19,928 nucleotides of DNA from Polyrhizophydium stewartii (Eukaryota > Chytridiomycota > Chytridiomycetes > Rhizophydiales): assembly GCA_027604665.1 (NCBI GenBank), contig JADGIZ010000199.1, positions 1 to 19,928 of the forward strand, read 5' to 3'. A model generated the notes under the pieces. That model was not told where the DNA came from. It saw only the letters and a list, made by a program, of their open reading frames with translations, and searched no databases. Made by a program: the position numbers and the translations under genes. The stretch's first letter is position 1. Each line of letters begins with the position of its first letter. This document shows, in pieces, positions 8,348-18,462 of this stretch.

Positions 8348-11279
8348 TCATTTTTGATCCTGAAGCGGCTTACCCAGCGACAGCTCGGGCGGATCTTGAT
8401 CTTGCAAGTCCTGTGACGCTTGCTCGTCGTCGGCAAAGAGTGCTCGCGCCAAAGTCGGCGTCGACTTGGCCGCAGATGCGGCAGACGGACTTGTGAGCGA
8501 CTCGGTGCTTTCGATTGTAATCAGGCGACTTCCGTGGGCCCCTGCACGCGGAGGTAGGCCATTTCCAGAGGAACTCGGCGTGCGCATTATGCCAGAAGCC
8601 GTTTCGGCCGCAGCGCCAGCGCCGAATAGGCTCGACGTGATTGTTGCCGCTGTTGTGGCAATGGCGGACAAGCCCGAGGCCGCGGCTGCTGCGGCGGTCG
8701 AGGGCGGCTCCAGCCTGGGCGAGGTGACGGCGGCATCTTCGTCGACCTGGATCATGGACGCCCGACTGGACGCCAAGGCCGAAACACGGCGCGGAGCCAC
8801 CAGCGCGGGATTCAGCGCAAGCATGCTGGCCAGATCTTGGGCAGGGACCATGTCTCTTTCTCGCTCCTTCTTGCGCTTCGATTTCCCGGACAGAGCGGCC
8901 GCAACAGTGTGTTTTTGGCTGACTGGAATCGGGGCTAAAGACGAGGTGTCGAGCACGCCCTTGACGGTGGTTTGATAGGGTTTGCCGGTGGATGCCGTTC
9001 CCGAGCTTGGCGCATCGGCTGCGCGGCAAGCGACAGATGCGTCGGCGGTGGCTCTCTCGCCGCGCTCGACGTCGGCGTGCTGAGCAGAGACGTGGTGGTT
9101 GTTGGCGTAGTGACGGAGCTGCGACGACTGCGGGCTGGTTCCGGGCTGGGTGTGCGGCGTCCCGCTGCGAGGCTGGGGCGAAGAGACCGTGCCATACGCC
9201 GCAAGCACATTGCTGGAAGCTGGCGGGATGCGCGGGACGGGAGACGACCACTGACGGAACATGAACGGCGGGGTCAGCAGCGGCTGTCGCTCTGCATCTG
9301 CCTCGCCGAGATCGTCGTTGCTGGCTTGCTGCTGCTGCTGGCTGCGGTTCTCGGCGGCGAGGATGCGCGGCGACATGAGCAGATGGCTGAACTCGGTCTG
9401 CTTGCGGATAGAATTTGCAACCTTGACCTTGGTGGCCATGTCGACGTAGACATCTGTTTCGTCAATGATCTCCTCGCCCAGAAGCTCCTCGATGACATCC
9501 TCGAGAGTGACGATGCCGAGCGTGTGGTAGCCGTGGGCAATGCCTGCGCCAGAGCTGCTGCTGCTTGCGCCGTCGGACTGTGACGGAATGATTAGAACAT
9601 CGTCGTATCCGCGACCGCCTTCAGAATTTTGGTCGGGGGCAATGTCGACCTCCTCGACAACGAGGGCCATGTGCGAGCCGCCTTCCTCAAAAATGTGCAG
9701 CATCTCAAAGAGGGGCGTGTCGGCGAGCACACGCGGCAGGGAACGGATCTTGATCGATCGGATCGAAATCTCTTCGTCGGGATCAATGTCAATGAGCTGC
9801 TTGACGAGCACGACGCCGATGACGCGGTGGCGGTTGTTAATGTCGTATATCGGCACACGCGAGTGCCCTGCTTGGATAATCTGCGCAGCGGGGGGTAAGC
9901 GAACGCGCGGTTCGGCAGCTGCCAAAGCCAACTGCGCCAGAAACGCACCGACTGCATCGTAGCTAGATCGAGTTTCGCGGAGAGTGGCAGCATGAACACG
10001 TCGTCGAGCAGCGTCATGATGTTGCGCACAGACTTGTCACGAAGCTCGAGGACGGCCCGCAGCACAGAGACTTCGTCCTTTGTGAGCGGACCGGATTTGT
10101 CCTCGCCGTGCATGGCGACGAGCTCCTTGAGCTCGGCGTGGCGATAGACGACGCCGTGCTTGTGGCCCAACACGGCATCGAGCAGCCGGGCGATTGGATA
10201 TGCGATGATCCACACGAGGTTGATGAGGATGCGCACAGGCCAGGCAAAGAAAGCGCCGATCTGCAAGCCGTACCGAGCGCACACGGCTTGAGGGATGATT
10301 CTGCAAGCGAGTCATGTGTTTGGCGACCACGAATAAGCTCGCTGCGGCGGCGGCGGCAGAAGTCTCGGCACTCGCAACTCACTCGCCAAAGATGACAATC
10401 AGCACCGTCGACGACAGCACCGCCTGCCAGCCCTGCAGGTGGATGGCGTCAAAGAGGATCGGGAGCGTCTCGTTGACGACCGTGTTGGTGAGCAGCAGCG
10501 TGACGAGCAGCAGATGCGTGTTCTTGCGGATGGGCTCGATGCGCTCCGCGTACGCCTTTTCCGTTGCCGTTCCCGAGACCTTGAGGATCGAGAGGTTGGT
10601 CTCGTCCAGCGACATGAGGCCGATTGTGAGCCCTGCGGTGCCGAGGGCCGAGGGCGGTGTCAGCCCGGCATCCTCGGCGAAATGGTGCAAGCCTCGGCCG
10701 CCTCCGCCGAGCCGGCGATACATGCGAGCGGCGGCTCGTCGCCAGGGGGCGGGGTGCGCCGCGCGACCTGCCACTCCGGCGCACTCTGCTCGCACGGTCC
10801 GGATGCGGCGGGGGCGGTGGGGGGAGCGGAGGCGGCAGCGATGGCGGCGGCGATGGCGGCGGAGGCGAGGACTGACCTGCGACAATGCCGCCGACGATGA
10901 CGAGCACAAAGATGAAGGCAAGGACCGACCAGTACTCCACAGCCGGCAGCGGCTCCTCGTGCTTCTTAGAGTGCGCGCTAGCCAGCTTCTTGTCATCGGC
11001 GCTGCTGGCGCAGAGGCAGACAGGTGGCTGAGTGCCGTGGGCAGCGGCGTTGTCGGCTGATAGCAGCACTCTCTGCTGCAGCGGCATCGCAGCTGGGGCG
11101 GCCAGCGCGCTATCCAGGCGGCCGGCAGACAGGCCCGAGGCGGCGCGGGCGGCCAGGCGGTCCAGCTGCGGCTCCGGCGCGAGGACAGGCGCGGCAGCAG
11201 GCACGGCGGCGGGCGCCGGCGCCGCGTCAACGGCCGCCGCCGCTGCCACGAGCGCCAAGGCGGGCCGCAGAATGCGCAT
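8348..11279 (-). CDS. MAM3: CNNM/Mam3-type membrane protein (DUF21 plus CBS pair)
   Basis: CNNM/Mam3 proteins are linked to Mg2+ and other divalent-cation handling; yeast Mam3 is vacuolar. Exons are 11279-10877, 10632-10383, 10300-9949 and 9880-8348, giving 845 residues. A signal-peptide-like start (MRILRPALALVAAAAAVDA) leads into a variable lumenal stretch to about residue 112. The DUF21 domain follows: TM1 at about 114-141, running into LTIGLMSLDETNL, TM2 near 174-198, TM3 ending in the conserved FGEIIPQ (216-222), and a further hydrophobic segment at about 235-258. The CBS pair spans roughly 300-475, with HSRVPIYD and GIVTLEDVIEELLGEE. The last 365 residues are Ser/Ala-rich and probably disordered; no cyclic-nucleotide-binding-like domain is seen. 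Intron 1 is long (244 nt), pyrimidine-rich and stop-free in the upstream frame, so retention would shift frame. The start codon is only 27 bp from the preceding gene's stop. CorC-like bacterial relatives share the fold. Confidence 0.92.
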
Positions 11280-11306
11280 TCGTGGGCAAAAAAGTTCACT
11301 CGCGAT

Positions 11307-13632
11307 TCAGGCCAGCTCGCGCACGATCTGGGCGAGCGGCTTCAGCATCGACGTGTCGTTGGCAAACAGCAGGCTTGCGTCGCGCGGAGCGAGGCTTGGT
11401 GGAATAGGGATCTGGCTCGGCGCAGGAGCGGTGGGCTCAGTCGACGCAGCCCTTGCTTGCTGCGCAAGGCCCGCCTGGCGCAGGAATGGCGATCCGGCAA
11501 TCTCAATGATGCGCTCGCCTGTTGCCGAGCGAGCCGGCGAGCCGCGGACAGGCACCTGCTGCTGCACGGGCTTTGGCGTCGCTGGTCGCATATTCTGATT
11601 CCGTGCATGTCCTGCGCTCGATGCAGGCGGTTGAATCGGCCGTGATGCCGCCACTTCGGCGCATCTGGGGCACCCGCAGCAGATCGGGCATACGAGCGAG
11701 GCAACCGGCGCAGAAGACCCCGATGAGGGCATCGATGACAGGATCGATGGCGTGCCAGAAGAAGTGCCGACAAGGATCGACGAGAGGCTCGACATGCAGG
11801 TCGGGCACGAGCACGTCCCGCCCGAAAGCGCTGCATAGGAAGCTTGCGCCGAGCCAACCGAAGGCCCAGACAACAACGCGGCACCTGCTGGATGCTGCGT
11901 ACCAGGCGCAAACGACGAAGCTAGAAAACCTGGTGCGCGGGCAAAGGCCTGCGGCATCTGCGCAGCAACGTGTGGGTGGTATTGCATGTGCGGCGGCAGA
12001 GAAGCTGCCTGATATAGGGGCGATGTTGCCATATCCTTTCTTCCTCTTGACTCTGCTGGCTCGCGTCGTGCTTGGTCCGTCGTCGAGCGCACCGCCTCTG
12101 GTCTCCTCTGCGGACCTTGAGGTATAGCTGCAGATGGAACGGTGGCTCGTTTGGCCAGAAGACGCTGCACCTGGCTGGCGACATGATCCTGGCTTGGCAG
12201 AGAGCTTGACTTGAGGCTTGCCAGCGACGCGGAGCCACCAGATATATCGTCGTTGTCCTGGCGCAGCCGCTGTGCCCGCTCGTATGTGCGCTGCTGCAGA
12301 ATAGTGAATAGCCGTGACTCGAGATGGCCTCGCATGCGTTGTGGCTCGATTTCGCTTGGCGTTTGCGCACTTGACCCGCTAGGTGGGTCCGACTCGGAAG
12401 GCTGTAGAGCCGGATCTTGCTCAGGGCTGCGCCTTGTGCGACTCGCAATCTTTTTCTGCACATGTGGTTGCTGTGATGCTTGTTCGCCGTCGCCAGTTGG
12501 CGCATGACGAGTGGTTGGGTGGTCACCGACGGAAAGCGGGTCAGGCAACTTGGTTCGCGAGGGTGACCTGATTGGAGGCTCTCGGTTGTCCGAACCAGTG
12601 TATCTCTCTGCTGGAGTTGCTGCTGAATCAATGCTCTTGGAATCAGCTGGAATTCTATTGGCTGCATCGGCGGCTTGAGAAGCAACACCCGCGGGCTGCA
12701 ACAACGCTGGGATCATGCGAGTCAACCGCTGCAGCTCGCTCTTAACGAGATGGCCAAATCAGCAGCCGCGAATGAGAGCGCAGACATGAGATGTAAACAA
12801 TTCTCCAGGGCTCACCTGGATAGCAGACAGCTTATCGTCGTGCAGGGCAGATGTCATATCTGGGATCGGCGAGGTGGCGATGGAGTTGGTCTGGCCGGGC
12901 TGTGGAGGTGGCGGCGCCGGCGGCGCGGCAGACTGCATGCGCTGCTGCTGCTCCACGATCATGCTTTTCAGCTCGAGAACCTGCGCTTCTGAATGTGCGA
13001 GCCTGTCGCGGGTCTGGTTGAGCTCATGGATCAGCTCTGGTTGCACACGAGTCAGCATACGAGAGCAGAGCGCTGCTGCTTCCAACACGGCGCTCACGCT
13101 GATGGCGATCCGTCAGCTGAGTCGACTCGGAGCGCGCCTTTCCGAGCTCAGTCTCGACCTCCTGGCGCTGCCGCACGGCCGAGTCGACTTGTGATGCGAG
13201 ATGGCGGCGCTGCGTCTCAACGACGGCCAGGTTGTGGATGAGTGTCGCGAGCCGCTTGCGGTCGGCGAGATGCAGCGGCGAGAGCTGCAGGCCGACGGGT
13301 GCAGAGGCCGGCAGGCGGTCGGGCGACGGAATGCGCTTCCGCGGCGGAGGCGCGGCGGTAGGGAGCTGCCGGCGTCCAGGCGACGCCGAGCGCGCGCGCG
13401 CACGCTGCGGCCCAGGCGGCTGTTGTGCGGGCGGTGGTCGGACGGCGAAGCTTCTCGGCGGCATCGACTCGGGCAGCGGCAGCGGCATGCGCAGGGGCAC
13501 GAACGAGGGGACCTGCATCCACGAAGGCGACCTTGCGCGAAGCTTGTGCGGCTGCTGCTGCGCGTCGCTGGGGCCCCACTGCGGTGCGGCCGGCCGGGCA
13601 CCCGATGGCGGCGCCGGCTGCATCTGGGGCAT
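11307..13632 (-). CDS. Unrecognised coiled-coil protein with two cysteine clusters
   Basis: I do not recognise this gene. Exons 13632-13098, 13036-12816 and 12728-11307 join in phase to give 725 residues. Residues 1-120 are Pro/Arg/Ser-rich and probably disordered. Residues of about 121-225 form a strongly heptad-like helix running through the first splice join (LIHNLAVVETQRRHLASQV to LAHSEAQVLELKSMIVEQQ), which supports that join. A second amphipathic helix is near 385-412. Residues 558-563 hold CSCPTC and 599-608 hold CPICCGCPRC, eight cysteines that could bind metal, although the spacing does not match a RING or other zinc finger I can name. The start is the first in-frame ATG after the divergent NDUFA11 start; a longer frame begins only at GTG. 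A centrosomal, vesicle-tether or scaffold role is conceivable but unsupported. The frame could contain further unseen introns. Confidence 0.72.
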
Positions 13633-13739
13633 GGATCTCGATGATGTCGGAGGCGGGACTGAGAGGCTGTTGCGGATACGGGCGCCCCGCGGCTCCGTTG
13701 CGCGATTTGCACTTTCGACCGCTTCGCCCAGCACACGAA
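13633..13739. promoter_or_regulatory. Shared divergent promoter interval, coiled-coil gene and NDUFA11
   Basis: Only 107 bp separate the two start codons if the coiled-coil protein begins at 13632. No TATA box is visible. The minus-strand frame stays open across the interval, so the upstream limit of the coiled-coil gene is not fixed by a stop. Confidence 0.45.
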
Positions 13740-14761
13740 ATGACCCAAAACGAGGGCACCAGGCTCATAGGCCCCCACAACAGCGTCGAGAAGCCGCTCC
13801 AGGCCCTCAGCCATTTCGTCCTCCCAAGGAGCCCGCTCGAGGCGAGCGTCATCCTCGACAGCGGCAAGATCGGCATCGTCGGCGCCGTCTCGGGCGCTGT
13901 CTTTGCGCGGGCCTTTGGCTGGTGGATCAACTCGCCCAGGCACATCCTTCGCCGCGAGCTCGTCGCCCAGACGGGTCTGCTCGGTGCGTGCGCCGCCCCG
14001 CACCGCACGTGCCGCCCCCGTGCGCGCTGCGGCCTGCGTGCCAGTGCGCGCGGTGGCAGGTGGCTGGCGCGCACCACGTCGGACCGCCCGCCAGCGGCCC
14101 TCGAAAAGGCGTTTGCGATCACGATTGCCGACATCGTGCGCTGACAACCGGCTCTGCGACGCCCGCCCCGTGCGCGCGGCACCCCAAACCACAGGCGGCC
14201 TTTCTGCGCTCTTTGGCGCCTCCACCATTTTGGCAGCCAAGTTCCGCGGCGTCGATGACTCGTTCAACTACGGCATCGGCGGCGCCACGGCCGGCTTCGT
14301 CAAGGGAATGATCCGTGAGCGGCCCGCTCGGACCCACCCTCGCAGCGCGCATGCGGCCTCTGCGCATTCGGCCTCTGCGCAGGCTTCCTACGAACTCTGG
14401 CTGACGCTTGCGCACCGATACGCACTCTCCGTCCAACGCCTGCCCGCGCACGCCACACTGCCGCATCGTCACAATGTGGCATGCGACGCCCTCGCAACGG
14501 ATCTGGCCGCAATCCGCCCCCCGACGGGTCGACTGTGCGCCAGGCAAGAGCGTCCCCATGGCACTCGGCCAGGCCGCTCTTCTCGGCGTGGGCCTGACTG
14601 CCCTCACTGCCGGATTCGAGAGCGCCGTCGAGGCCCAAAGGCTGCCCGCCAACGAGCGCAACAAGATCGCCGGAAACGGATACAGCGCGATCCCCAGGCC
14701 CGACCCGTTCGCCGCTCGCATCGAGGAGATGCAGGCGCGCGAGAGCTCTGCCGGCAACTAA
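13740..14761 (+). CDS. NDUFA11: Mitochondrial complex I accessory subunit NDUFA11 (B14.7, Tim17 fold)
   Basis: NDUFA11 is an accessory subunit in the membrane arm of respiratory complex I; the fungal counterpart is the roughly 21.3-kDa NUO21.3b-type subunit. Exons are 13740-13983, 14195-14314 and 14544-14761, giving 193 residues. The hydrophobic segments fit the Tim17/22/23 fold: GKIGIVGAVSGAVFARAFGW (about 42-61), LLGGGLSALFGASTILAAKF (80-98), YGIGGATAGFVKGM (107-120) and LGQAALLGVGLTALTAG after the last join. The segment FRGVDDSFNYGIGGATAG aligns with the human EKPDDPLNYFLGGCAGG region, which separates it from true Tim17, Tim22 and Tim23. The C-terminus is hydrophilic. Both introns are longer than most here (211 and 229 nt) and phase 1. 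A different member of the Tim17 superfamily is the main alternative. Confidence 0.8.
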
Positions 14762-14831
14762 GCGGCCAAGTCCTGCGCCTCCGCGCTGGGGCACTCGCCT
14801 CGCATGCGCTGCCCTTGCAACAGTTGGTGCA

Positions 14832-14837
14832 AATAAA
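14832..14837 (+). terminator. Polyadenylation signal of NDUFA11
   Basis: AATAAA lies 71 nt after the NDUFA11 stop codon. It faces a minus-strand signal about 50 nt further on. Confidence 0.65.
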
Positions 14838-14882
14838 AGCGCGCACATCCCCTGTTCACATCGCAAGTGGTCTCAGCATGGC

Positions 14883-14888
14883 TTTATT
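14883..14888 (-). terminator. Polyadenylation signal of seven-TM gene A
   Basis: The plus strand TTTATT reads AATAAA on the minus strand, about 100 nt beyond the stop codon of seven-TM gene A. The convergent NDUFA11 signal is at 14832, so the two mRNAs end almost face to face. Confidence 0.6.
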
Positions 14889-14986
14889 CACACTGCCTCG
14901 GATGTGCTGGGGTACAGGGCTCGATTCAACGAGGCGAATTGGAACATGATCGAGGTTGCTCCTCACGCAGCATGGGGAATGGGCCG

Positions 14987-16092
14987 TCAGGCGACTTCAA
15001 GCGGACTCTGCGAGTTCCTGTTTCTGAACGGATTCCTCTCGCTGCTCCTGGCTCTGCCCGGACACGAAAGCCGCGAAGACCCGGAAGAGGGCACCAAGGC
15101 TCGGTCCGAAGCTCGCGTGACCGCAATCAGTTGCCCGAGCCGGTTCGAGATGAACTCGCGCGGCGCTTCGTACGAGGCGATCAGGAACGTGTGGATCTCG
15201 ATCGAGTAGATCAGCACCGGGAGGTAGTAGACCACGTACGTGATGTAGGTGAAGCCAAAGACGTATGCGTGCAGCGTGAACGCAGAGATGAGGATGTTTA
15301 GGGCGAGGATGGCGATGAATCGGATGCCCTCGCGCCTGCGGAGGATCTCGAGCGCAAACTCTTTCTTGGAGAAGCCAAGTGCTTTGCCAATCTCCCACAA
15401 AAACGTGGCCGAGCACGCTGCCGAGAAAATACCCTCAAGAGTGTGCGTTGCGGCAAACAGCGCGTTGGAGAGCTGTGTGATCCAGAGATAGTGCGTCAGA
15501 CAAGTCGCATCGGGCACGCCAAGCGCAATAGGTTTGACTCACGCCAATCAGACTGCTTTGCGAGAATATCTTGATTCTGCCCTGGACGACCTCGATGTTG
15601 CAGATGATGTTGATCACGTTTGCCGGCGCGGCAAAGAGAAACGTGCCCGCGGCCATGAAGGACAGGATCCACAGCAGGCTCGAGTCGCTTCGGTGGAAGA
15701 TACGCAGGCGCGCAACAAACAGGAGCAGCTGGAGGTCTAGAGTCAGCTGCTACGAGCGTAGGAGCTCGAACGGCGTCCAAAAAGGCACTCACGACGAGCG
15801 CGGTTGCCAGGGTATTGAGCGCAAAGGCGGCAATGGTCATCTTGGCCTGCCACGCAAGGGGTGAATCCGTCCATGGCATGTACGGCGAGACCAGAAAGTC
15901 GACCAAGGAGATCTCAACCGAAGCCATGGCCAGGACGACCACAAACGCCACGAGCGAGAGGATACATATGGCGGAGCCAATGACTTCGCGCCGCATGCAC
16001 AGCATGAACTGCGCGGCCGAGGCCAGCTCGCTGAAGGCGACGCCGATGATGACGGCTGACGGCGCGAGGTGCGCCGACGGCGTGCGTCCCAT
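14987..16092 (-). CDS. Seven-transmembrane protein, tandem family copy A
   Basis: Function and family are unknown to me; it is one of three tandem paralogues. Exons are 16092-15793, 15728-15543 and 15472-14987, giving 323 residues. Seven hydrophobic segments fall at about 11-33, 38-60, 85-108, 118-142, 163-195, 211-230 and 235-262. Basic clusters follow TM1 (MRRE), TM3 (RLRIFHR), TM5 (SKKEFALEILRRRE) and TM7, so the positive-inside rule predicts N-terminus out and C-terminus in. Shared motifs are SELA in TM1, DFLVSPY at 65-71, a lysine before TM3, FLWEIGKALGFS, GIRFIAI and SIEIHTFLIAS. The start at 16092 puts E22, D65 and S69-P70-Y71 at the same positions as in copies B and C. In-frame ATGs at 16164 and 16338 could add 24 or 82 residues. 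The C-tail is Ser/Arg-rich. Confidence 0.85.
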
Positions 16093-16601
16093 GGCGGAGA
16101 TGGGCTGCAGGCGCGTTGGCCCGGCTGCGGAGTAGGTGCCTGCTGGTGGATAAGAAACGCTCATGTGTGTTGGTGGTCGCCGGCGCGGCTTGCAGGCGAG
16201 CGGTGGTCTCGGAGGCGCGGATACCCGACCGGCGGCCGTCTTTTGAAAGAGACTCGGTGGCACCGACGCATAGTCGTGGCTCTCAACAATGCTGACGTCG
16301 TTGTCCGGGATCCTGCGCGGGGTCTGAGATGACACCATCCGACATGACGTCAACCATGACGCCGTCAGCCCGCCGTCGCCGCCCGAGACACACGATCCGG
16401 TTCTGCATGCGATTGCAGCACCTCAGGTGCGAGTCGGAGCCGCAGCATGCATGCCGGCTCGCTCGGGGCACGACGACACACAGACCGCAGTGAGACACGC
16501 CACATGTATTGGCACTTTATCGCCGCTTCGACAATGTCTGCGAGAGGCGGCCGGCGCCGAGGTCTGGTTGCGGTTGGGGCCGTGCCATCGGCCGGCCAGC
16601 G
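16093..16601. other. Spacer between seven-TM genes A and B
   Basis: This 509-bp interval holds the promoter of copy A and the 3' end of copy B. The copy A frame stays open upstream to about 16350, with ATGs at 16164 and 16338, so part of it may be coding. The only poly(A)-like element for copy B is the variant GATAAA at 16521-16516 on the minus strand. No other gene is supported. Confidence 0.45.
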
Positions 16602-18061
16602 TCAGAAGTGGTCGCCCTTGGCCCCGCCGTGCTGCTGGGGCTGCTGCGTGAACCACGCGCCGCCCGCCTCGGTCGCGGCAGCCGGCGGCACGGTCGGCGA
16701 GTGTCCGCCTCCGGGGTTGAGCCGCGACTGCGGCGGCTGCGGCGGCTGCATCTGCAGCTGCGACTGCGAGTGCGACGACCACGCCGACGCCTCCAAAGCG
16801 TGGCGCCGCGTTGTGATCAGGTCGCGCGACGTCACAAAGCTGGTGAGCAGGAACGTGTTGATCTCGATCGAATAGATCATCACGGTCATGAACCACGACG
16901 TGTACGTCACATACGTGAACGCTCCACGCACAAAGGCGTCGACCGCAAAGCCCGCAACAACCAGGTTGAGCCCAAGGATCGCCATGAAGCGCATGCCCTC
17001 GTGCCGCAGCAGCACCTCGCTGACAAAGGCACGGCTGGACAGCCCCAGCCCCTTGCCGATGGCCCACAGGAACACCAGCGAGCACGCCGCAGAGAAGATG
17101 CCCTCGAGTCCGTGCGTCGCGGCATACAGCGCCGTCGACAGCCCCATCAGCGAGCTGTCCGAGAACCGGTCGACCTTGCCTTGGATCACCTGGCCCAGCG
17201 CGGCGATGCGATGCGGGAGATGCGGGCGATGAGGGCGATGCGGGAGTCAGCAAGGCGTCGGGCGGGTCACCTCTGTGCCCCCTGCCAAGGCGCTCTCGCA
17301 CCTCGATGTTGGTCATGATGCCGATGATGTTGGCGGGCACCGACACCACAAACGTGCAGACGGCGACGGCGAGCAGCCCCCAGAACACCGGCGAGCGGCC
17401 TTGGTGGAACACGCGCAGGCGCACGATGAAGAGCGACAGCTGGCATCGCGGGCAAGGCGCGTGAGTGCTTCGCGTGAGCATCGTCGCAATCATGCACTCG
17501 TTCGGGCTGCCCCACCACACTCGTCCACGTGCGTCGCCCGTGCTGCCTCGCAAGCCCGCGGCGCTCGCCAGCACCGCACAGCCAGCCTGCGGCGACACCG
17601 CGCTGCCGCCGCTGCGACGGATGCCGCGGCAAGGCGGACGGCGGGGCAGGGCAGGGCAGGCGGCCGAGTGCGGGCCGGCGGAGCAGCCAGGGGCCGATCG
17701 ATCGCCGCTGGGGCACCGCTGTGCACGACGGGGCAGGAGACGCAGGAGACGCAGCCGCCGCAGGCGCACGCACCATGACGCCTGTGATGGCGAGGTTGAA
17801 GAGCATGCCGGCGATGACTGCCTTTGGGTGCCAGTCGCGCGAGACCGGATACGGCGAGATCAGGAAGTCCAGCACCACGGCGTCCGTGCAGGCGATGGCG
17901 GCCGCAAGGACCCACGCCGCGAGGGCCAGCCGCAGGATGGTGCCGCGCCATGCCTCGCGGCGCGCAGCGATCATGAACATGCCTGCGGCCGCGAGCTCGC
18001 TGAAGGCGATGCCGACGAAGATGGCCGCGGGCGGCTCGAAGGCGGTGAAGTCGCGCGGCAT
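16602..18061 (-). CDS. Seven-transmembrane protein, tandem family copy B
   Basis: This is a paralogue of copies A and C, function unknown. Exons are 18061-17774, 17439-17302 and 17189-16602, giving 337 residues. It begins MPRDFTAF, parallel to MSRNFTAH in copy C. Motifs are SELAAAG in TM1, LDFLISPY (64-71), HPKAVIAGM before TM3, VRLRVFHQ after TM3, HGLEGIFSAAC and FLWAIGKGLGLS in TM5, GMRFMAILGLN in TM6 and IYSIEINTFLLTS in TM7. The first intron (334 nt, long for this window) is at the same site as in A and C. The second intron lies after NIE, 16 codons upstream of the second intron of A and C, whose site is uninterrupted here (SSLMGLSTALY). The C-tail is rich in Gln, Pro and Gly and ends in HF, like copy C. 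Confidence 0.85.
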
Positions 18062-18462
18062 TGCGGGCGTGGTGGTGCGAGGCGTGAGGAGTTGCGTGAA
18101 GCCGGCGCTTTGTGTGCGGTTGCGGGGAGAAGTTGGCGGCGGCGGGGGGCAGGAGTCGTGCGATGCCGCGGCATTTGGGCGGAGGGCGATGCTCTCTCGT
18201 GTGCGTCGTGCAGGTGGCTCCGCGATCTCCGAGCACCGCGGCATGCCGCTGCGGCGCGGTGCAAGCAGCCTCACCGAGGCACAAGGGGCTGGCGGCCAGG
18301 GTCGGCGTGCGGGTGCACGCCCAGACCAGGGTCGCGCAAGCCAGTCTCACGGAATGTCGGTCGGTTCATTTGTGACATGAATGGGATGATCAACATGTCT
18401 CGCTGCGGCATCCACTCGAGCTGTCTGGCCCGTGGGTGCACGCGGAGACTGCACTTCGATGT
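18062..18462. other. Spacer between seven-TM genes B and C
   Basis: This roughly 400-bp interval must contain the copy B promoter and the copy C 3' UTR. The copy B frame remains open upstream to about 18274 but contains no ATG that improves the match to its paralogues. No canonical poly(A) signal, TATA box or additional gene was seen. Confidence 0.45.

Noticed and set aside
10379..11299. 306-codon minus-strand ORF as an unspliced N-terminus for the CNNM/Mam3 protein
   Set aside because: Only its last part (DUF21) is real; the upstream part is the intron and the wrong frame of exon 1. The signal-peptide exon in the other frame joins precisely at IVA/GLTIGLM.
13113..14311. Long overlapping ORFs on both strands (384 and 359 codons)
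   Set aside because: They overlap the coiled-coil gene and NDUFA11 in other frames, and their Arg/Pro/Ala-rich sequence shows no homology.
16423..17769. 448-codon minus-strand ORF
   Set aside because: It is a frame shadow of seven-TM copy B: the real exons in another frame carry the conserved transmembrane motifs.
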